Positions 44,190 through 58,166 are shown, counted from the first letter of the stretch. The stretch: DNA of 64,000 bases from Macrosoma leucophasiata (GCA_036365455.1 JAWQUS010000017.1:1364001-1428000); one strand, 5' to 3'. Notes: generated from the sequence alone by a model not told the origin. A program made the numbers and translations.

Positions 44190-47100
44190 TGTAACGGAAC
44201 CCACTCTCTCAAAAAGGGGACTCTTCAGATAAAGGATATTTTCGAAGTCAAATCTAAATCAACAAGAATATAATATTGGCCAAGTGATGTCTAAAGGGAC
44301 CCTATAAGTTGTTAAATGGTAGAAACCTTAAGTTCTTTAATAGAGGTAAGAATAAAGTTAAAAATGCGATAAGATTATTAAATATAACCCCAAAGAGTAA
44401 ATTACTGAATACACAATATAATATTGGAGGGAAAGTTAAGGAGCCCCAAACCATCGCCCCTTAGTGTGAGTACCAAACCAGGTATCTGTACTCTCCAGAC
44501 GAGCTTGGAGTATATTTGGTAGATGAGCGTATAAATAACGCTTAAATAATTACCATACAATGATGGTCACATTTATAATCAAACTGTTGTAAAACAACAG
44601 ATATAAGGCAAAGCCTCAAATTGTAGATGATGTATAAAGACAAAGTCTTAATAAGCTGACAAAGTCAGTAAATTGTAGTAGACTGTTGTAAACAACAGAT
44701 TATATGGCATAAGCCTCAAATTGCAGGTATTGTGTAAGACATAGTCTTAAGCTGACAAAGTCAGTATGTGGTAGTAGACTGTTGTAAACAACAGATAAAG
44801 TGGCATAGGCCATTAACAGGCAGTCAGGTAAAATATACTCATTTGAGTATTCCAATGATGAAGTTGATATGTATATTATCAATCGTCGTAGACACCGTTA
44901 GGCGCAGTAATTGTTGCAGTAGTAGATCATGATCATAATATGGCATAGCCATTAAGTTGTTATACCGTAAACATAGTTTACTCATTCTGACATAGTCAGT
45001 AAATAAATATTTCAGGCAATGTCCTGTAATTATGGTTTAACCATATATGAGTATTATCTCATTGTATATTGTCAGTATCTGACATCGCAAATAAATGCAA
45101 TATTGTAGTCTCCATAAGGTAGGTGCATAACACACAATAAATGTAGCGGTTCCATGACCGATCATCGCAACAAGGCGGATAATGATCTGTTGATCATATT
45201 ATAATATTAAATATGTGTTGTGTTTGTTCTGAAGTAACACCTCTTCATCCAGATGGATATTATCTCCAACGTTAATGGAATCGACCTATAAGATAATGTA
45301 TAAGTCAAAGCAAAACCAGACCCAAGGTACACCACAGGTGAAATTACAGCACCACAAAATAACATTTGCTAGGGGCTCTGCCCATTATCGCAAGAACAGG
45401 TAGTGTGTAATTCACAGCGCACAGGTACTAGCAAGCCAGACAACGTCGATGAAGATAGGCCGACCCACAACTGCTGATACCCACAGACTAGACCAAAGGT
45501 ACACTAGGCGGAGACCGCGGAGACTACAAGACTACAAAAATAATATTTGCTAGGGCTCAACCCATTATCGCAAGAACAGGTAGTGTGTAACTCCAGTATA
45601 CAGGCCAGCTGTCAGTAAATATGTTTTAAATATTCCAAACTGAATGTCGAAAGTATATGAACAGAACATACAGAACAGTATAATGTATCAACAATACAGG
45701 TGTGATATTTATAGTGATTACCTGTATTGTGTTTATATAATGTTTATGGATTTATACATAAACCATGTATTCTGCACACTGCCTTTAGGCAAAACCTTAT
45801 TAGGTTTCCAGATTCAAATGAGTTTTGTAGATCTCTATAAGTAGCAGATTATTATAAAATATGTTTAGTGTTGGTTGTTCTGAAGTAGGTACTACTACGT
45901 CCAGATGATAGTAAAGAAGAGTGTAGGTGTGGAATCGACCCATAGTACCCAAGTTAATGGTGTAGGTCGACCCACATAAGTTGCTAGCGCACTAGACCAA
46001 GATACACCCCAGGGAGTATACATCACCACAGTGTTTTTCAGGCTTGGCCCTACTTGTTTTTTATGTGATAAGTAACTCCAGTGCACTGGCATAGCCGCGG
46101 GACAACGTTGAGTGTCTTTCAGTCCTGGACGTCAGAAGTGATGTATGTAGCGAAGGAACGAGTCCAACGCCCCAACAAACCAGGTGTGTAATGCGTGTAT
46201 TGTGTTAATAATGATAATGGTAAGTTCATTATAATCCAGAGTCAATAATCGATAATATCGTTGTAGATATCATTATTCAATAATGACAACTAAAACGTCC
46301 ATACTTATTTGCAGCCAATAATTAGTAAATATTTATAGACCAAAGTCAGTATATGATAAAACATATATATAAAACATAGGTATAAACATAGGTATAAATT
46401 AACTAACAATGTCTATAGGCTAGATGAATTCTCATTACTTACTCGCAGTAACAAAGTATGTATATAAACAAACACCAAAATGTTCAAATTGATTTAAATA
46501 ATGTATGTTGAACATTGATGCGGTAATATTTCAATAAAGTATTAATTAATCTCAGCTTCATTGTCAATAAAATAATATTCATCTTATATGAATGCAATAC
46601 AGCACTAACTGTGTAGTATTAATATAATCTACACGTTCCTTATTGTTATATGATCAATAACTCCAGCTATGCAACAACCACCTTGCTTTGTGATGCTATT
46701 TATCAGATTATAATAATACACATAAGGAATATGTCAATTAAGACAAACTATTTAAAATAATATAATTACTCCAAGCTTATGGGAAAATAGAAATTAAAAA
46801 CCAATCGGTTAAATATTTACCTACCTAAAATGACTAACAAACATAGCGTGGGAACACTAAAGTAATAAAGGAGAATTTTATTACTTTTCAAACTAAAGAC
46901 GATGACCAGATGTTTGTACTTCCGCCTTTGTAGTGCGAACCCATAATCGTTAAAAATAATAAGCCTAACATTACACAATGGGTTCCTATTGTTTAACTCG
47001 AAAGTTAAAGCCATTTAGTTGCGAGAAATACACCAATGGACCACGTGTTGAACTGTTCATGTTGAAGACAATAGATAATCCATTGTTTTTTTATTTAAGG

Positions 47101-49487
47101 TTATTATGTCCAGTTCTCTTTTATGGTCGACACATTTGCTAGCCATGCCTACCTCTAAACACTTGAGACAATATGCGTGGGAATTCTAGAGAGTTCCAAA
47201 TATCTTTCTTATTATTGGTCCAGGAAATTGAATCCTGCATCATCAATACCTTTACTCACAAACAACTAGGTAAACTATCCTGATGAAATAACGTCCACTG
47301 ACCATTTACTTATGTACGAACATCGAAGTTCGTTTAGCTGTAACCCTTTACATACATATAAAATACTCCTCATTAGCACTAATATTAACTGAATCGAACA
47401 GTTAACTTCAGTGTGAATATAATTTGTACATTCTTGAAATTATATACATAGAGTATGACTTTTAGTAGATAATTATTAAATTACCTACTACTCTATCGAA
47501 ATCTACATACACCTATTTATTTGACAATTTACCAATATTATTACTAATGTAACTGAATCGAACAGTTTACTTAGTAAGTATTTCCTTAGATGTATTGTAT
47601 ATAATATTTTTATTAATTTGTCATTTTTAATATTATTACAAATACGACTGATTAGATAGTAACACTCTAATTGACCAGGGAATTGAACCCATAGTAATTA
47701 GTAATAACTTAAATCACACATTGTAAATATTTAATGACCAGTAAAAGATCATTTTGACTGACAATATTTTATCAATCTGTGGATTCCTAGATTTGTAACC
47801 TCATGAAAGTAATAATTTCACTTTCATTAAATGATAAATAATAATAATCATCATCATAATCATTTCAGCTGAAAGACGTCAGTGTTAGACACATTCTAAA
47901 TAAATAATTCTCCACCTTAATTACGCTATTCACTAATTATAATTATTAGGCAACCATCAATTATGTGAACTACCTTAAATAATGAAATAGTGATTGAAAA
48001 CCGAAATAATATGTAGGTATTTCAGATTATCAATTCAAATATCAAAACATCATCATCAACATATATTCTATGACCTACATTATTAAACTGAGAGTATGAA
48101 GTGCCAAATATCTCAATTCTTAGTTTCTGTCTGTAGTATGATGCTATTGAAACATAATTACCTGCCTTTTATACTAACGTTATTAAACAATTATTATTTC
48201 TCTGTAGTGTAACGCTATTGAGTCACTATTATTTACCTATAGTTTATTCAGTTTGTCTGTAATACAATTTTATCAGAGAATATTATTATCTACCTATAAT
48301 ATAATGCTGTTGAAGCAATATCATCTGCCTTCAACCTAATAGTATCAATATTCTGCTATCTGCCTGTAGTGTAATGCTATCAAAATATATTCTCCTGTAA
48401 TCTAACATTATAACAACACTAATACATGACTGTAATTTAACGTCTATCTGCCTGTAGTGTAGCACCATAAAAACACTAATATCCACCTATAATTTAATAT
48501 ATTCGGAACACTGTAATGAATACAGAAAATAATCTAAATTCAGACAAATTATTGAATATTAACTCACGGTTAGTCGACGGCTCCCCGCTCTGCTGGTTGG
48601 TGATAATGCGCTTACGCATTACGTGGTGAAGATAACTCGATCGCTAATTTATACCTATTTATTTCTATACACAAATGCCTATTCTAATAATTAAATTCCT
48701 GAAGATTCCTAACTTAAAATAATAGTAAACTACGATACGTTTCAATTAAGAGTGCTTTATACTGCGTGTAATTGTGACTAAAACTGGTACAACGTATTAT
48801 AATGCCTACTTCTCCTTTTCCTAATCTGAAAATATAATTTCTAGTAAAAGACCTCTGGTTTCCCTATTGCATTTATACTACCTATGAATTCCTATCAAGT
48901 TTTGTTTAATTTAAATAAATGAATCTACTTTCTGTTCGCAAAACTAAATAAAGCTAATTTATATTGTAAGATTATATGAAGTACTTCATTTTGTATAAAC
49001 ACATCCTAAAAATCTCTCAATAAAAGAATAACCAGATAAGTAAATAAACATAAAATAGGTAACCCTCAGTGAATTTAGTATAAAGTTATCGCTATTAACT
49101 AATGAGTTAAAATATTATATGAAATTAGTGTAACCTATTTTATATTTAAAATAAAAATCACTCACCAAACGCCGCTACCACTACCTACTTTGCACCACCG
49201 TCCTAATCGTCGCCCTGGCTCTCTAACTACCACTGTCCCCTCTCCCGTCAACAACCCCTTATATATCGATCCTTTTTTCTGAATTTGGGATACGGTGGGG
49301 ATGTGGCTATGCTCGCATTTTTTATGAGCGTCCTATGGTTCTCAACATACCTTACCAATAGTGTATCTCAACTATTTAGTTATGATACCTATAAAACATA
49401 GGTATTTATTCATATAGAAATATGCAAAAAAAAATATCTATCGTGCTTTGATTAAATTCTATGTGACGGCATATGGATGTCGTTACA
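44190..49487 (-). repeat. 3' LTR (5,298 bp)
   Basis: It is the reverse complement of the solo LTR at 2922-8836, with differences. It has two rather than three ~100-bp hairpin units (TGACAAAGTCA at 44657 and 44753), lacks the ~515-bp block of 5237-5752, and has a small extra AT-rich repeat (ACATAGGTATAA twice, about 46373-46398). Open frames such as 44700-44882, 45644-45844, 45895-46092 and 46817-47014 are short and recur only because the LTR recurs. Confidence 0.9.
49257..49265 (-). promoter_or_regulatory. TATA box of the 3' LTR
   Basis: TATATAAGG on the minus strand lies about 225 bp inside the LTR start. It is followed by an initiator-like GACAGTGG and a GTGAGT donor, matching the solo LTR. 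Confidence 0.5.
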
Positions 49488-49502
49488 ATTCACCCCCCAA
49501 AA
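49488..49502 (-). other. Polypurine tract
   Basis: On the minus strand TTTTGGGGGGTGAAT directly precedes the 3' LTR start TGTAACG. The G6 core is at 49493-49498. Confidence 0.75.
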
Positions 49503-50099
49503 TTTTCGAAGATTTAACGTAGAAAATTTTCTCATAGGGAATAGAAATGAAGCCACACCAATGCGAATATACTAATAAGGTAACTTAACGTCTCCATAAC
49601 GTGATATGCTAGATACTTAAGGTAATATAAAATGTGTATTTTCTTATTCTCTATATCTTAAAATTTTTATCATCGGTTTATCATCTTATTGGAATTTAAA
49701 AGAACCTGAAATTACCAAATCTAGAAAACTATTTCATCATCGTTTAGTCGAATCAGCAACTATGTGCCTAACTAGTAAATAACGAGTTTGTTACTAAAGG
49801 CATAATACAAGTACCAAGAGACTTATATATACTTTCACAAACAACAAATTCATGTTTGTTTGCAATATGGTAATGTTACCCATATCCTCGTTCGCGATTA
49901 CGAACAAAAGTTACCCTAATCATAATGTAAAATGAAGTCTTAATAACATCAATTAATCGTTAAATAGTAATTATTATTATTATTCACATAATCATATGAT
50001 GTCCAACTTCGATATCAGTAGTAAAACTGTTCTAAGACACAATCAGAAAATAGATTACATAATGTAGGTGCGAAGACCTCTTAGATAATTTGGTATTCC

Positions 50100-50720
50100 T
50101 TAAAATACTTCCGCTCTCTATTTACAATTCGACAGACCCAATATGAATATACTTATACGTAAAATATTCAAATAGGAACATTTCTCAGAAATTTTAATTA
50201 TTCATTTATCTAACTGGAATTGTTGTCGATGAGATAATAATTGAATTGGAAAAGATATTTCAATAAGTTCCAATTACAAAGTATAAATCTATAATCTAAC
50301 GAGAATTGGTACATTATTATATGAGACTATAACTGTTAAGACCATATTCCAATAGAAGTGTCGCATTAAAATTATCCCTTTCCTAACTGAAAATGATATC
50401 GACGATAACTGAATGGGCTATTTGCCAATAGGAGTGACGCATTTAAATTATCTATTCCCTATCCAACTAGGAGTGAAACTGGAACCACATCATTCCAATA
50501 GGAATGTCCTATTATAAATTATTCTTAATCCAATTAGAAATTATAACAATAAGATTCTGAAAATGTTTCTGAAATATTAGAATAGTAGTTTTATATTTGA
50601 ATTATTCCTATTCTAACTGGAAGTGGTAACAGTGAAATTATAACTAAAAGACAAAATTCCAATAGAATTGTCTTAATTAAGTTATTTCTAATTCGAACTA
50701 GAATTGAATTCTATAAGATT
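50100..50720 (-). repeat. Degenerate repeats in the internal region
   Basis: Words such as CCAATAGGA(A/G)TG, ATTCCAATAG and TTATTCCTAATTC(T/C)AACT recur about six times at 60-120-bp spacing (for example near 50349, 50439, 50505 and 50657). Copies are diverged and not coding. Confidence 0.6.
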
Positions 50721-51959
50721 ACATACCTATAACGTTTTGTAATAGTTTCAACGTTTTTTTCTCATTTGAACTTTTAGAGACTAATAATAATGTTTATTGC
50801 AAATTGACAAAATTAAATAGATACTATCTAAGCTAAGTGTGCACTAATTATTGAATCACCTTCAAATTATTTTTGTAAGAAGATGGTTAATTTTGAGCGT
50901 ACAAAATCATCTCTGGCTAACCCATTACACAGTTCCTACATTTTGTAATGTAGTAAACAATAGTCAATCTAACCCAACTTTTACCTAAACTAATATACTT
51001 CAATTACTGACAATTCAAAATTGTTGTAATTTCAAATACCATATCATAATATAGTCATTTGAAAATGACATAACCTGCACAACGCTAACACTGGGTTCTG
51101 AAATGCATGGAACGTATCATTCTCCTTTGAATTGAAAAGAGTCATCTGAGGTTTTTTTTTCTGCTAGTAAATAACAATGAAAGTTTGTTTTTATTTCTTT
51201 CTTCTCATCGTTATCGGTTTATAAAACACCAATTATTATTTATTTTCATTCTAAAGACATGAGTGTACGGCCAATTTATCAGTCCAGCTCCATGTGATTG
51301 TTAAAGTCTTTCAAAATCAAGATACGAGTATCACAATGATAATGTTTATTAATGTTAAATATCAAATATTGTTTATCGTTAATTGTATTTCATTCTAAAA
51401 TTACTCTTAAAGATTTTCATTTCGAAAGAACTGAACTATTTTTTTTTTTTTAATATTTTCTCAGCGTTTTCTGTCAGTGAATTACATTTAAAGCCTCTTT
51501 TATTTCCCTGGTTTCATAGTTATCAGTTTGTACCTAATTAAGAAAATAAAACATTCCACTTATTACATAAGTGATCATTGTTCAGTTTCAATCTCATAGG
51601 CATTCTTAATAACATACACATTTGCATTCTGAATTACATTTTTAAATTTGTGAATCGTGTATATGTGTAAGTACTTATCGTTGTAAACTATAGATAGTTT
51701 GTTTTACACGAGATGTATTTTATTTTATTTTCTTAGGAGAACAAACAGTTATAAAACTAGATTAGTACAAGTAATTGTTAATTATTATTACACCATTTAT
51801 GTGTTCTCACAAATAGGTATGTAAAATTTGTTTGTCGAATCGATCGGCAAGTAGGTAGACACATTATAAAAGCACTAGCACTTAATTGATTATGATAATA
51901 CATGCCTCACATGTATTATTAGTACCCATATGTATAGAAATACATATTTTATATCTCAT

Positions 51960-52060
51960 ACGCACCCCCCATTGTCTTAGCGTCTTGTAGACACCTTCTC
52001 ACCCCCCAGTGTCTTAATGTTTTGCACACCCCCCAATGTACTAGTGTATTGCAAACTCCT
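51960..52060 (-). repeat. Three G6 tracts in a short tandem repeat
   Basis: CACCCCCCA(A/G)TGT then (C/T)TAG/TTAATGT and TTTGCA/TTGTAGACA-type words repeat at 37- and 27-bp spacing. C6 runs are at 51965-51970, 52002-52007 and 52029-52034. On the element's own strand they read GGGGGGTG, the same core as the purine tract. Confidence 0.8.
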
Positions 52061-52232
52061 TGCATGAGTAAATATAAAATAATAAACTAAATCTCAACTC
52101 CTTCTTAACCTCTATTCCATTTCACGGCAACAAATTGTAGGCATTACTGCCTACTGTATATATTTAAAACAATAATATAATAGTCGTGTAGTGCTTGTTG
52201 TTTAGACTCATATTTATATAATTTAAATTTAT

Positions 52233-52250
52233 ATCCTGGTCACGGCACCA
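52233..52250 (-). other. Primer-binding site, tRNA-His type
   Basis: On the minus strand TGGTGCCGTGACCAGGAT follows the 5' LTR after three bases (ATT). Its complement is what I recall as the 3' end of insect tRNA-His, including CCA, over all 18 positions. Confidence 0.85.
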
Positions 52251-52253
52251 AAT

Positions 52254-55200
52254 TGTAACGGAACCCACTCTCTCAAAAAGGGGACTCTTCAGATAAAGGA
52301 TATTTTCGAAGTCAAATCTAAATCAACAAGAATATAATATTGGCCAAGTGATGTCTAAAGGGACCCTATAAGTTGTTAAATGGTAGAAACCTTAAGTTCT
52401 TTAATAGAGGTAAGAATAAAGTTAAAAATGCGATAAGATTATTAAATATAACCCCAAAGAGTAAATTACTGAATACACAATATAATATTGGAGGGAAAGT
52501 TAAGGAGCCCCAAACCATCGCCCCTTAGTGTGAGTACCAAACCAGGTATCTGTACTCTCCAGACGAGCTTGGAGTATATTTGGTAGATGAGCGTATAAAT
52601 AACGCTTAAATAATTACCATACAATGATGGTCACATTTATAATCAAACTGTTGTAAAACAACAGATATAAGGCAAAGCCTCAAATTGTAGATGATGTATA
52701 AAGACAAAGTCTTAATAAGCTGACAAAGTCAGTAAATTGTAGTAGACTGTTGTAAACAACAGATTATATGGCATAAGCCTCAAATTGCAGGTATTGTGTA
52801 AGACATAGTCTTAAGCTGACAAAGTCAGTATGTGGTAGTAGACTGTTGTAAACAACAGATAAAGTGGCATAGGCCATTAACAGGCAGTCAGGTAAAATAT
52901 ACTCATTTGAGTATTCCAATGATGAAGTTGATATGTATATTATCAATCGTCGTAGACACCGTTAGGCGCAGTAATTGTTGCAGTAGTAGATCATGATCAT
53001 AATATGGCATAGCCATTAAGTTGTTATACCGTAAACATAGTTTACTCATTCTGACATAGTCAGTAAATAAATATTTCAGGCAATGTCCTGTAATTATGGT
53101 TTAACCATATATGAGTATTATCTCATTGTATATTGTCAGTATCTGACATCGCAAATAAATGCAATATTGTAGTCTCCATAAGGTAGGTGCATAACACACA
53201 ATAAATGTAGCGGTTCCATGACCGATCATCGCAACAAGGCGGATAATGATCTGTTGATCATATTATAATATTAAATATGTGTTGTGTTTGTTCTGAAGTA
53301 ACACCTCTTCATCCAGATGGATATTATCTCCAACGTTAATGGAATCGACCTATAAGATAATGTATAAGTCAAAGCAAAACCAGACCCAAGGTACACCACA
53401 GGTGAAATTACAGCACCACAAAATAACATTTGCTAGGGGCTCTGCCCATTATCGCAAGAACAGGTAGTGTGTAATTCACAGCGCACAGGTACTAGCAAGC
53501 CAGACAACGTCGATGAAGATAGGCCGACCCACAACTGCTGATACCCACAGACTAGACCAAAGGTACACTAGGCGGAGACCGCGGAGACTACAAGACTACA
53601 AAAATAATATTTGCTAGGGCTCAACCCATTATCGCAAGAACAGGTAGTGTGTAACTCCAGTATACAGGCCAGCTGTCAGTAAATATGTTTTAAATATTCC
53701 AAACTGAATGTCGAAAGTATATGAACAGAACATACAGAACAGTATAATGTATCAACAATACAGGTGTGATATTTATAGTGATTACCTGTATTGTGTTTAT
53801 ATAATGTTTATGGATTTATACATAAACCATGTATTCTGCACACTGCCTTTAGGCAAAACCTTATTAGGTTTCCAGATTCAAATGAGTTTTGTAGATCTCT
53901 ATAAGTAGCAGATTATTATAAAATATGTTTAGTGTTGGTTGTTCTGAAGTAGGTACTACTACGTCCAGATGATAGTAAAGAAGAGTGTAGGTGTGGAATC
54001 GACCCATAGTACCCAAGTTAATGGTGTAGGTCGACCCACATAAGTTGCTAGCGCACTAGACCAAGATACACCCCAGGGAGTATACATCACCACAGTGTTT
54101 TTCAGGCTTGGCCCTACTTGTTTTTTATGTGATAAGTAACTCCAGTGCACTGGCATAGCCGCGGGACAACGTTGAGTGTCTTTCAGTCCTGGACGTCAGA
54201 AGTGATGTATGTAGCGAAGGAACGAGTCCAACGCCCCAACAAACCAGGTGTGTAATGCGTGTATTGTGTTAATAATGATAATGGTAAGTTCATTATAATC
54301 CAGAGTCAATAATCGATAATATCGTTGTAGATATCATTATTCAATAATGACAACTAAAACGTCCATACTTATTTGCAGCCAATAATTAGTAAATATTTAT
54401 AGACCAAAGTCAGTATATGATAAAACATATATATAAAACATAGGTATAAACATAGGTATAAATTAACTAACAATGTCTATAGGCTAGATGAATTCTCATT
54501 ACTTACTCGCAGTAACAAAGTATGTATATAAACAAACACCAAAATGTTCAAATTGATTTAAATAATGTATGTTGAACATTGATGCGGTAATATTTCAATA
54601 AAGTATTAATTAATCTCAGCTTCATTGTCAATAAAATAATATTCATCTTATATGAATGCAATACAGCACTAACTGTGTAGTATTAATATAATCTACACGT
54701 TCCTTATTGTTATATGATCAATAACTCCAGCTATGCAACAACCACCTTGCTTTGTGATGCTATTTATCAGATTATAATAATACACATAAGGAATATGTCA
54801 ATTAAGACAAACTATTTAAAATAATATAATTACTCCAAGCTTATGGGAAAATAGAAATTAAAAACCAATCGGTTAAATATTTACCTACCTAAAATGACTA
54901 ACAAACATAGCGTGGGAACACTAAAGTAATAAAGGAGAATTTTATTACTTTTCAAACTAAAGACGATGACCAGATGTTTGTACTTCCGCCTTTGTAGTGC
55001 GAACCCATAATCGTTAAAAATAATAAGCCTAACATTACACAATGGGTTCCTATTGTTTAACTCGAAAGTTAAAGCCATTTAGTTGCGAGAAATACACCAA
55101 TGGACCACGTGTTGAACTGTTCATGTTGAAGACAATAGATAATCCATTGTTTTTTTATTTAAGGTTATTATGTCCAGTTCTCTTTTATGGTCGACACATT

Positions 55201-57551
55201 TGCTAGCCATGCCTACCTCTAAACACTTGAGACAATATGCGTGGGAATTCTAGAGAGTTCCAAATATCTTTCTTATTATTGGTCCAGGAAATTGAATCCT
55301 GCATCATCAATACCTTTACTCACAAACAACTAGGTAAACTATCCTGATGAAATAACGTCCACTGACCATTTACTTATGTACGAACATCGAAGTTCGTTTA
55401 GCTGTAACCCTTTACATACATATAAAATACTCCTCATTAGCACTAATATTAACTGAATCGAACAGTTAACTTCAGTGTGAATATAATTTGTACATTCTTG
55501 AAATTATATACATAGAGTATGACTTTTAGTAGATAATTATTAAATTACCTACTACTCTATCGAAATCTACATACACCTATTTATTTGACAATTTACCAAT
55601 ATTATTACTAATGTAACTGAATCGAACAGTTTACTTAGTAAGTATTTCCTTAGATGTATTGTATATAATATTTTTATTAATTTGTCATTTTTAATATTAT
55701 TACAAATACGACTGATTAGATAGTAACACTCTAATTGACCAGGGAATTGAACCCATAGTAATTAGTAATAACTTAAATCACACATTGTAAATATTTAATG
55801 ACCAGTAAAAGATCATTTTGACTGACAATATTTTATCAATCTGTGGATTCCTAGATTTGTAACCTCATGAAAGTAATAATTTCACTTTCATTAAATGATA
55901 AATAATAATAATCATCATCATAATCATTTCAGCTGAAAGACGTCAGTGTTAGACACATTCTAAATAAATAATTCTCCACCTTAATTACGCTATTCACTAA
56001 TTATAATTATTAGGCAACCATCAATTATGTGAACTACCTTAAATAATGAAATAGTGATTGAAAACCGAAATAATATGTAGGTATTTCAGATTATCAATTC
56101 AAATATCAAAACATCATCATCAACATATATTCTATGACCTACATTATTAAACTGAGAGTATGAAGTGCCAAATATCTCAATTCTTAGTTTCTGTCTGTAG
56201 TATGATGCTATTGAAACATAATTACCTGCCTTTTATACTAACGTTATTAAACAATTATTATTTCTCTGTAGTGTAACGCTATTGAGTCACTATTATTTAC
56301 CTATAGTTTATTCAGTTTGTCTGTAATACAATTTTATCAGAGAATATTATTATCTACCTATAATATAATGCTGTTGAAGCAATATCATCTGCCTTCAACC
56401 TAATAGTATCAATATTCTGCTATCTGCCTGTAGTGTAATGCTATCAAAATATATTCTCCTGTAATCTAACATTATAACAACACTAATACATGACTGTAAT
56501 TTAACGTCTATCTGCCTGTAGTGTAGCACCATAAAAACACTAATATCCACCTATAATTTAATATATTCGGAACACTGTAATGAATACAGAAAATAATCTA
56601 AATTCAGACAAATTATTGAATATTAACTCACGGTTAGTCGACGGCTCCCCGCTCTGCTGGTTGGTGATAATGCGCTTACGCATTACGTGGTGAAGATAAC
56701 TCGATCGCTAATTTATACCTATTTATTTCTATACACAAATGCCTATTCTAATAATTAAATTCCTGAAGATTCCTAACTTAAAATAATAGTAAACTACGAT
56801 ACGTTTCAATTAAGAGTGCTTTATACTGCGTGTAATTGTGACTAAAACTGGTACAACGTATTATAATGCCTACTTCTCCTTTTCCTAATCTGAAAATATA
56901 ATTTCTAGTAAAAGACCTCTGGTTTCCCTATTGCATTTATACTACCTATGAATTCCTATCAAGTTTTGTTTAATTTAAATAAATGAATCTACTTTCTGTT
57001 CGCAAAACTAAATAAAGCTAATTTATATTGTAAGATTATATGAAGTACTTCATTTTGTATAAACACATCCTAAAAATCTCTCAATAAAAGAATAACCAGA
57101 TAAGTAAATAAACATAAAATAGGTAACCCTCAGTGAATTTAGTATAAAGTTATCGCTATTAACTAATGAGTTAAAATATTATATGAAATTAGTGTAACCT
57201 ATTTTATATTTAAAATAAAAATCACTCACCAAACGCCGCTACCACTACCTACTTTGCACCACCGTCCTAATCGTCGCCCTGGCTCTCTAACTACCACTGT
57301 CCCCTCTCCCGTCAACAACCCCTTATATATCGATCCTTTTTTCTGAATTTGGGATACGGTGGGGATGTGGCTATGCTCGCATTTTTTATGAGCGTCCTAT
57401 GGTTCTCAACATACCTTACCAATAGTGTATCTCAACTATTTAGTTATGATACCTATAAAACATAGGTATTTATTCATATAGAAATATGCAAAAAAAAATA
57501 TCTATCGTGCTTTGATTAAATTCTATGTGACGGCATATGGATGTCGTTACA
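52254..57551 (-). repeat. 5' LTR (5,298 bp)
   Basis: Copy of 44190-49487 at an exact 8,064-bp offset, with no net indel from first to last base. Its predicted TATA box is at 57321-57329, so transcription would run toward lower coordinates through more than 5 kb of LTR before reaching the primer site. Confidence 0.9.
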
Positions 57552-57679
57552 CTGGTTTCATCCTGCCCTAAATGCATGCCCTAGTCGAAGCGAGGGCATA
57601 TTGTGCCCGGGCAAGAGGGCCACCTCGTAGGCCCGTAAGTACCGCATTGCGCACAGCAGCGATGATCATTCAGTCAGTA

Positions 57680-57765
57680 GGCAGTGTGCAGCAGAGATGA
57701 CGCTATACGTAGTCGAAATAGCCGATCGTCTCTTTCTAGGTTCGATGTGCAATATTTCGTGGCAC
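57680..57765 (+). repeat. Unclassified repeat family member
   Basis: GTAGGCAGTGTGCAGCAGAG, GTCGAAATAGCCGATCGTC and TTCGATGTGCAATATTTCG match 26645-26735. Upstream (57556-57680) is GC-richer sequence of unknown type. Confidence 0.5.
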
Positions 57766-57909
57766 ACTGTTATTTAGACAAGTTAAAAATACCACATGAC
57801 AGTTAAAAAAGAAAAAATATTGAAGCTCATAAAAAAGTACAAATATGTTTTCCCACCAATCAGTTCAGCGAGTGCCGAATTAATAGAGCCAGGGCCGGTA
57901 TTATGTTGA

Positions 57910-57976
57910 GGCCAACATCTGACATTCATGTGAACTGCAGGCTTGGTTGCCAGGCTGCCACCTTCTTCATCTTCAT
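57910..57976 (+). repeat. Z-tail scrap
   Basis: CATTCATGTGAACTGCAGGC and TTGGTTGCCA, followed by ATAAAAA, are the last 60 bp of a Z-tail. Confidence 0.5.
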
Positions 57977-58166
57977 ATAAAAAGTGATTTCAAAAAAAAC
58001 AGAGTAAATGAAAATACTTCAGTGGGATTAAATTTACCCTGCTATGACGTTCATCGGGTAATTTCTTATATTTGATTTTCTCGGTCATTGATCCGGAATA
58101 AATTGAGACGCGCGTAATCATAGAATACATATTAACATACTTGTGAAAAAGTATATGTATATTGGA

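Larger units (their letters stand above)
44186..57555 (-). mobile_element. LARD-like LTR retrotransposon (13,362 bp) with flanking target duplication
   Basis: The element spans 44190-57551 and is bracketed by CTGG (44186-44189 and 57552-57555). It has two LTRs of 5,298 bp at a constant offset of 8,064 bp, and a 2,766-bp internal region (49488-52253). Termini are TGTAAC/GTTACA. Primer site and purine tract fix the orientation as minus, antisense to the receptor gene. The internal region has no frame of 60 codons or more, so gag, protease, RT and integrase must come from elsewhere. LTR copies looked identical in every stretch compared by eye, which suggests a young insertion. It makes up 63% of the receptor intron. 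Very long LTRs around a short non-coding core define LARDs in plants. I know of no lepidopteran example. Confidence 0.9.

Noticed and set aside
44700..55078. Recurrent open frames in the giant LTRs as conserved genes
   Set aside because: Their repetition is explained by LTR duplication. They are only 60-66 codons, differ in the solo copy, and show no protein family features.
44190..57551. A plain 8-kb tandem duplication instead of an LTR element
   Set aside because: TG/CA ends, a 4-bp target duplication, a primer site and a purine tract at the exact inner edges, and a separate solo LTR with its own duplication, all favour the LTR reading.
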